Assembly: GCF_003991225.1 (NCBI RefSeq)
Contig: NZ_JTFC01000033.1
Span: 1-64,000 of the forward strand
Direction: 5' to 3'
Length of the DNA stretch: 64,000 nucleotides
From: Candidatus Kurthia intestinigallinarum
GTDB taxonomy: Bacteria > Bacillota > Bacilli > Bacillales_A > Planococcaceae
Shown: piece by piece, positions 63,201-64,000 of the stretch
How the letters are laid out: each line of letters begins with the position of its first letter
Position numbering within the stretch: position 1 is the stretch's first letter
The notes under the pieces: generated by a model
Told to the model about the DNA's origin: nothing
What the model saw: only the letters and a program-made list of their open reading frames with translations
The model's database searches: none
Program-made: the position numbers and the translations under genes

Positions 63201-64000
63201 GTGACTGACAATACGCGAAGGGTAGCCATAATCGGTGGCGGAATCACCGGTTTATCGGCAGCGTTCTATTTGCAGGAACAGGCGAAATTACATCACTATC
63301 CATTAGAAATCGTATTATTAGAAGGTTCTCATCGTTTAGGTGGGAAACTTCAAACGCTACGCAAGGATGGTTTTATAATTGAACGCGGGCCAGATTCTTT
63401 TATTGACCGCAACCATACTGTTTTAGATTTAGCGACAAAATTAGGGATTGATCATGACCTAGTACAAACAGCGAATGCAAAAACATATATTGCGGTGAAC
63501 AACAAAGAACTGCAGCCAGTCCCAAAGAACACTATTCTAGGGATTCCAACACAAATCAAACCATTTATGGCATCGAACTTGGTGTCGTGGAGCGGAAAAG
63601 TACGAGCTACAGCAGATTGGATTCTACCACCGAGCAGGATTGATGGGGATCAATCTCTCGGGAAATTTATGCGCCGACGTTTTGGCGAAGAATTTGTACA
63701 AAACTTAATAGAGCCTTTTCTATCGGGTGTGTTTTCTGGCGACATCGACGAGCTAAGCCTTCAAGCGACATTACCAACCTTGCTACAATATGAGCAGGAA
63801 ACGGGAAGTGTCATGCGAGGAATGCGCCGTGAGTTAACATCAATGGATCCACGTACATTTACAGAGGAGCATAATGCTTTTTCTGTGCAAACATTTACAA
63901 ATGGAATGGATATTATCGTTGATGCTCTTGCAGATGCATTTAATGGTCAGCTAATGAAGGGTGTACGTGTGCAATCAATTAAGAAATCAAACGACCGTGT
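63201..64000 (+). CDS. hemY: Coproporphyrinogen III / protoporphyrinogen oxidase, 5' part
   Basis: The frame runs off the window end after 266 codons. The FAD-binding motif AIIGGGITGLSAAFYL (about residues 9-24) and the second signature LEGSHRLGGKLQT are present, then ERGPDSFI and LIEPFLSGVFSGD. It oxidises coproporphyrinogen III to coproporphyrin III with O2 for HemH. GTG 63201 is preferred (AGAAAGTGAT upstream; gives an N-terminus of M-T-D-N-T-R-R before the FAD motif); the in-frame ATG at 63192 is the alternative. Confidence 0.93.
   Translation, partial: MTDNTRRVAIIGGGITGLSAAFYLQEQAKLHHYPLEIVLLEGSHRLGGKLQTLRKDGFIIERGPDSFIDRNHTVLDLATKLGIDHDLVQTANAKTYIAVNNKELQPVPKNTILGIPTQIKPFMASNLVSWSGKVRATADWILPPSRIDGDQSLGKFMRRRFGEEFVQNLIEPFLSGVFSGDIDELSLQATLPTLLQYEQETGSVMRGMRRELTSMDPRTFTEEHNAFSVQTFTNGMDIIVDALADAFNGQLMKGVRVQSIKKSNDR

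Overview
The window looks like chromosome of a low-GC, Gram-positive, aerobic member of the Bacillales. The gene order (prsA, scoC, trpP, hit, ecsAB, an M20 amidohydrolase, hmoB, hemEHY, with bmrCD, yheE, yheB, yheA and hemZ elsewhere) matches the Bacillus subtilis yha/yhe/hem region. The gene content suggests a Lysinibacillus/Solibacillus-type relative (family Planococcaceae/Caryophanaceae). That placement is inference from synteny; no database was searched.

Region by region. 1-1910: end of a 23S rRNA gene, 5S rRNA and 15 tRNA genes in the order of the B. subtilis trnD cluster, with two internal consensus promoters. 2005-3396: a TPR-GGDEF gene interrupted by one in-frame TAA. 3434-7350: a class-I amidotransferase-like hydrolase and a ykfABC-type murein-peptide salvage cluster. 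7566-13523: a coiled-coil protein, a B3/B4-domain protein, queG-trmL (both act on the tRNA wobble position), two small or exported proteins, a purine permease with a candidate PurR operator, and an aldo/keto reductase. 13570-19301: a DUF554 membrane protein, a palindromic repeat, a thiol-disulfide exchange pair, a GNAT-nitrilase fusion and a cysteine-rich AirSR/YhcYZ-type two-component system. 19338-24585: a CNNM/CorC protein with a structured leader, and a heterodimeric BmrC/BmrD multidrug ABC exporter behind a 23-residue leader peptide and an attenuator. 24642-31700: an MFS transporter, yheE, yheB, yheA, a frameshifted hemAT, hemZ and an uncharacterised protein.

32254-45643 is the most distinctive block: two complete oligopeptide ABC operons (oppABCDF) in tandem, then a third lone binding protein. 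All three leaders carry extended -10 promoters and CodY-box-like palindromes, which suggests nutrient-controlled peptide uptake. It sits in the same window as ykfABC, so imported cell-wall peptides could be finished by the Ykf enzymes.

45814-51087: a HAD hydrolase, a tiny membrane protein, serA with a class-V aminotransferase under a T-box leader, and an enoyl-CoA hydratase-like protein. serC is not in its B. subtilis place next to scoC, so the aminotransferase probably serves serine synthesis. 51139-64000: a small conserved protein, yhaM, prsA, small membrane proteins, scoC, a YtxH-like protein, trpP with TRAP-like triplet repeats over its ribosome-binding site, hit, ecsAB, an M20 amidohydrolase, hmoB, hemE, hemH and the 5' part of hemY.

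No prophage, insertion sequence, CRISPR array or resistance island was seen. The novelty lies in leader-RNA control elements, the tandem peptide-transport duplication and two genes broken by single lesions.
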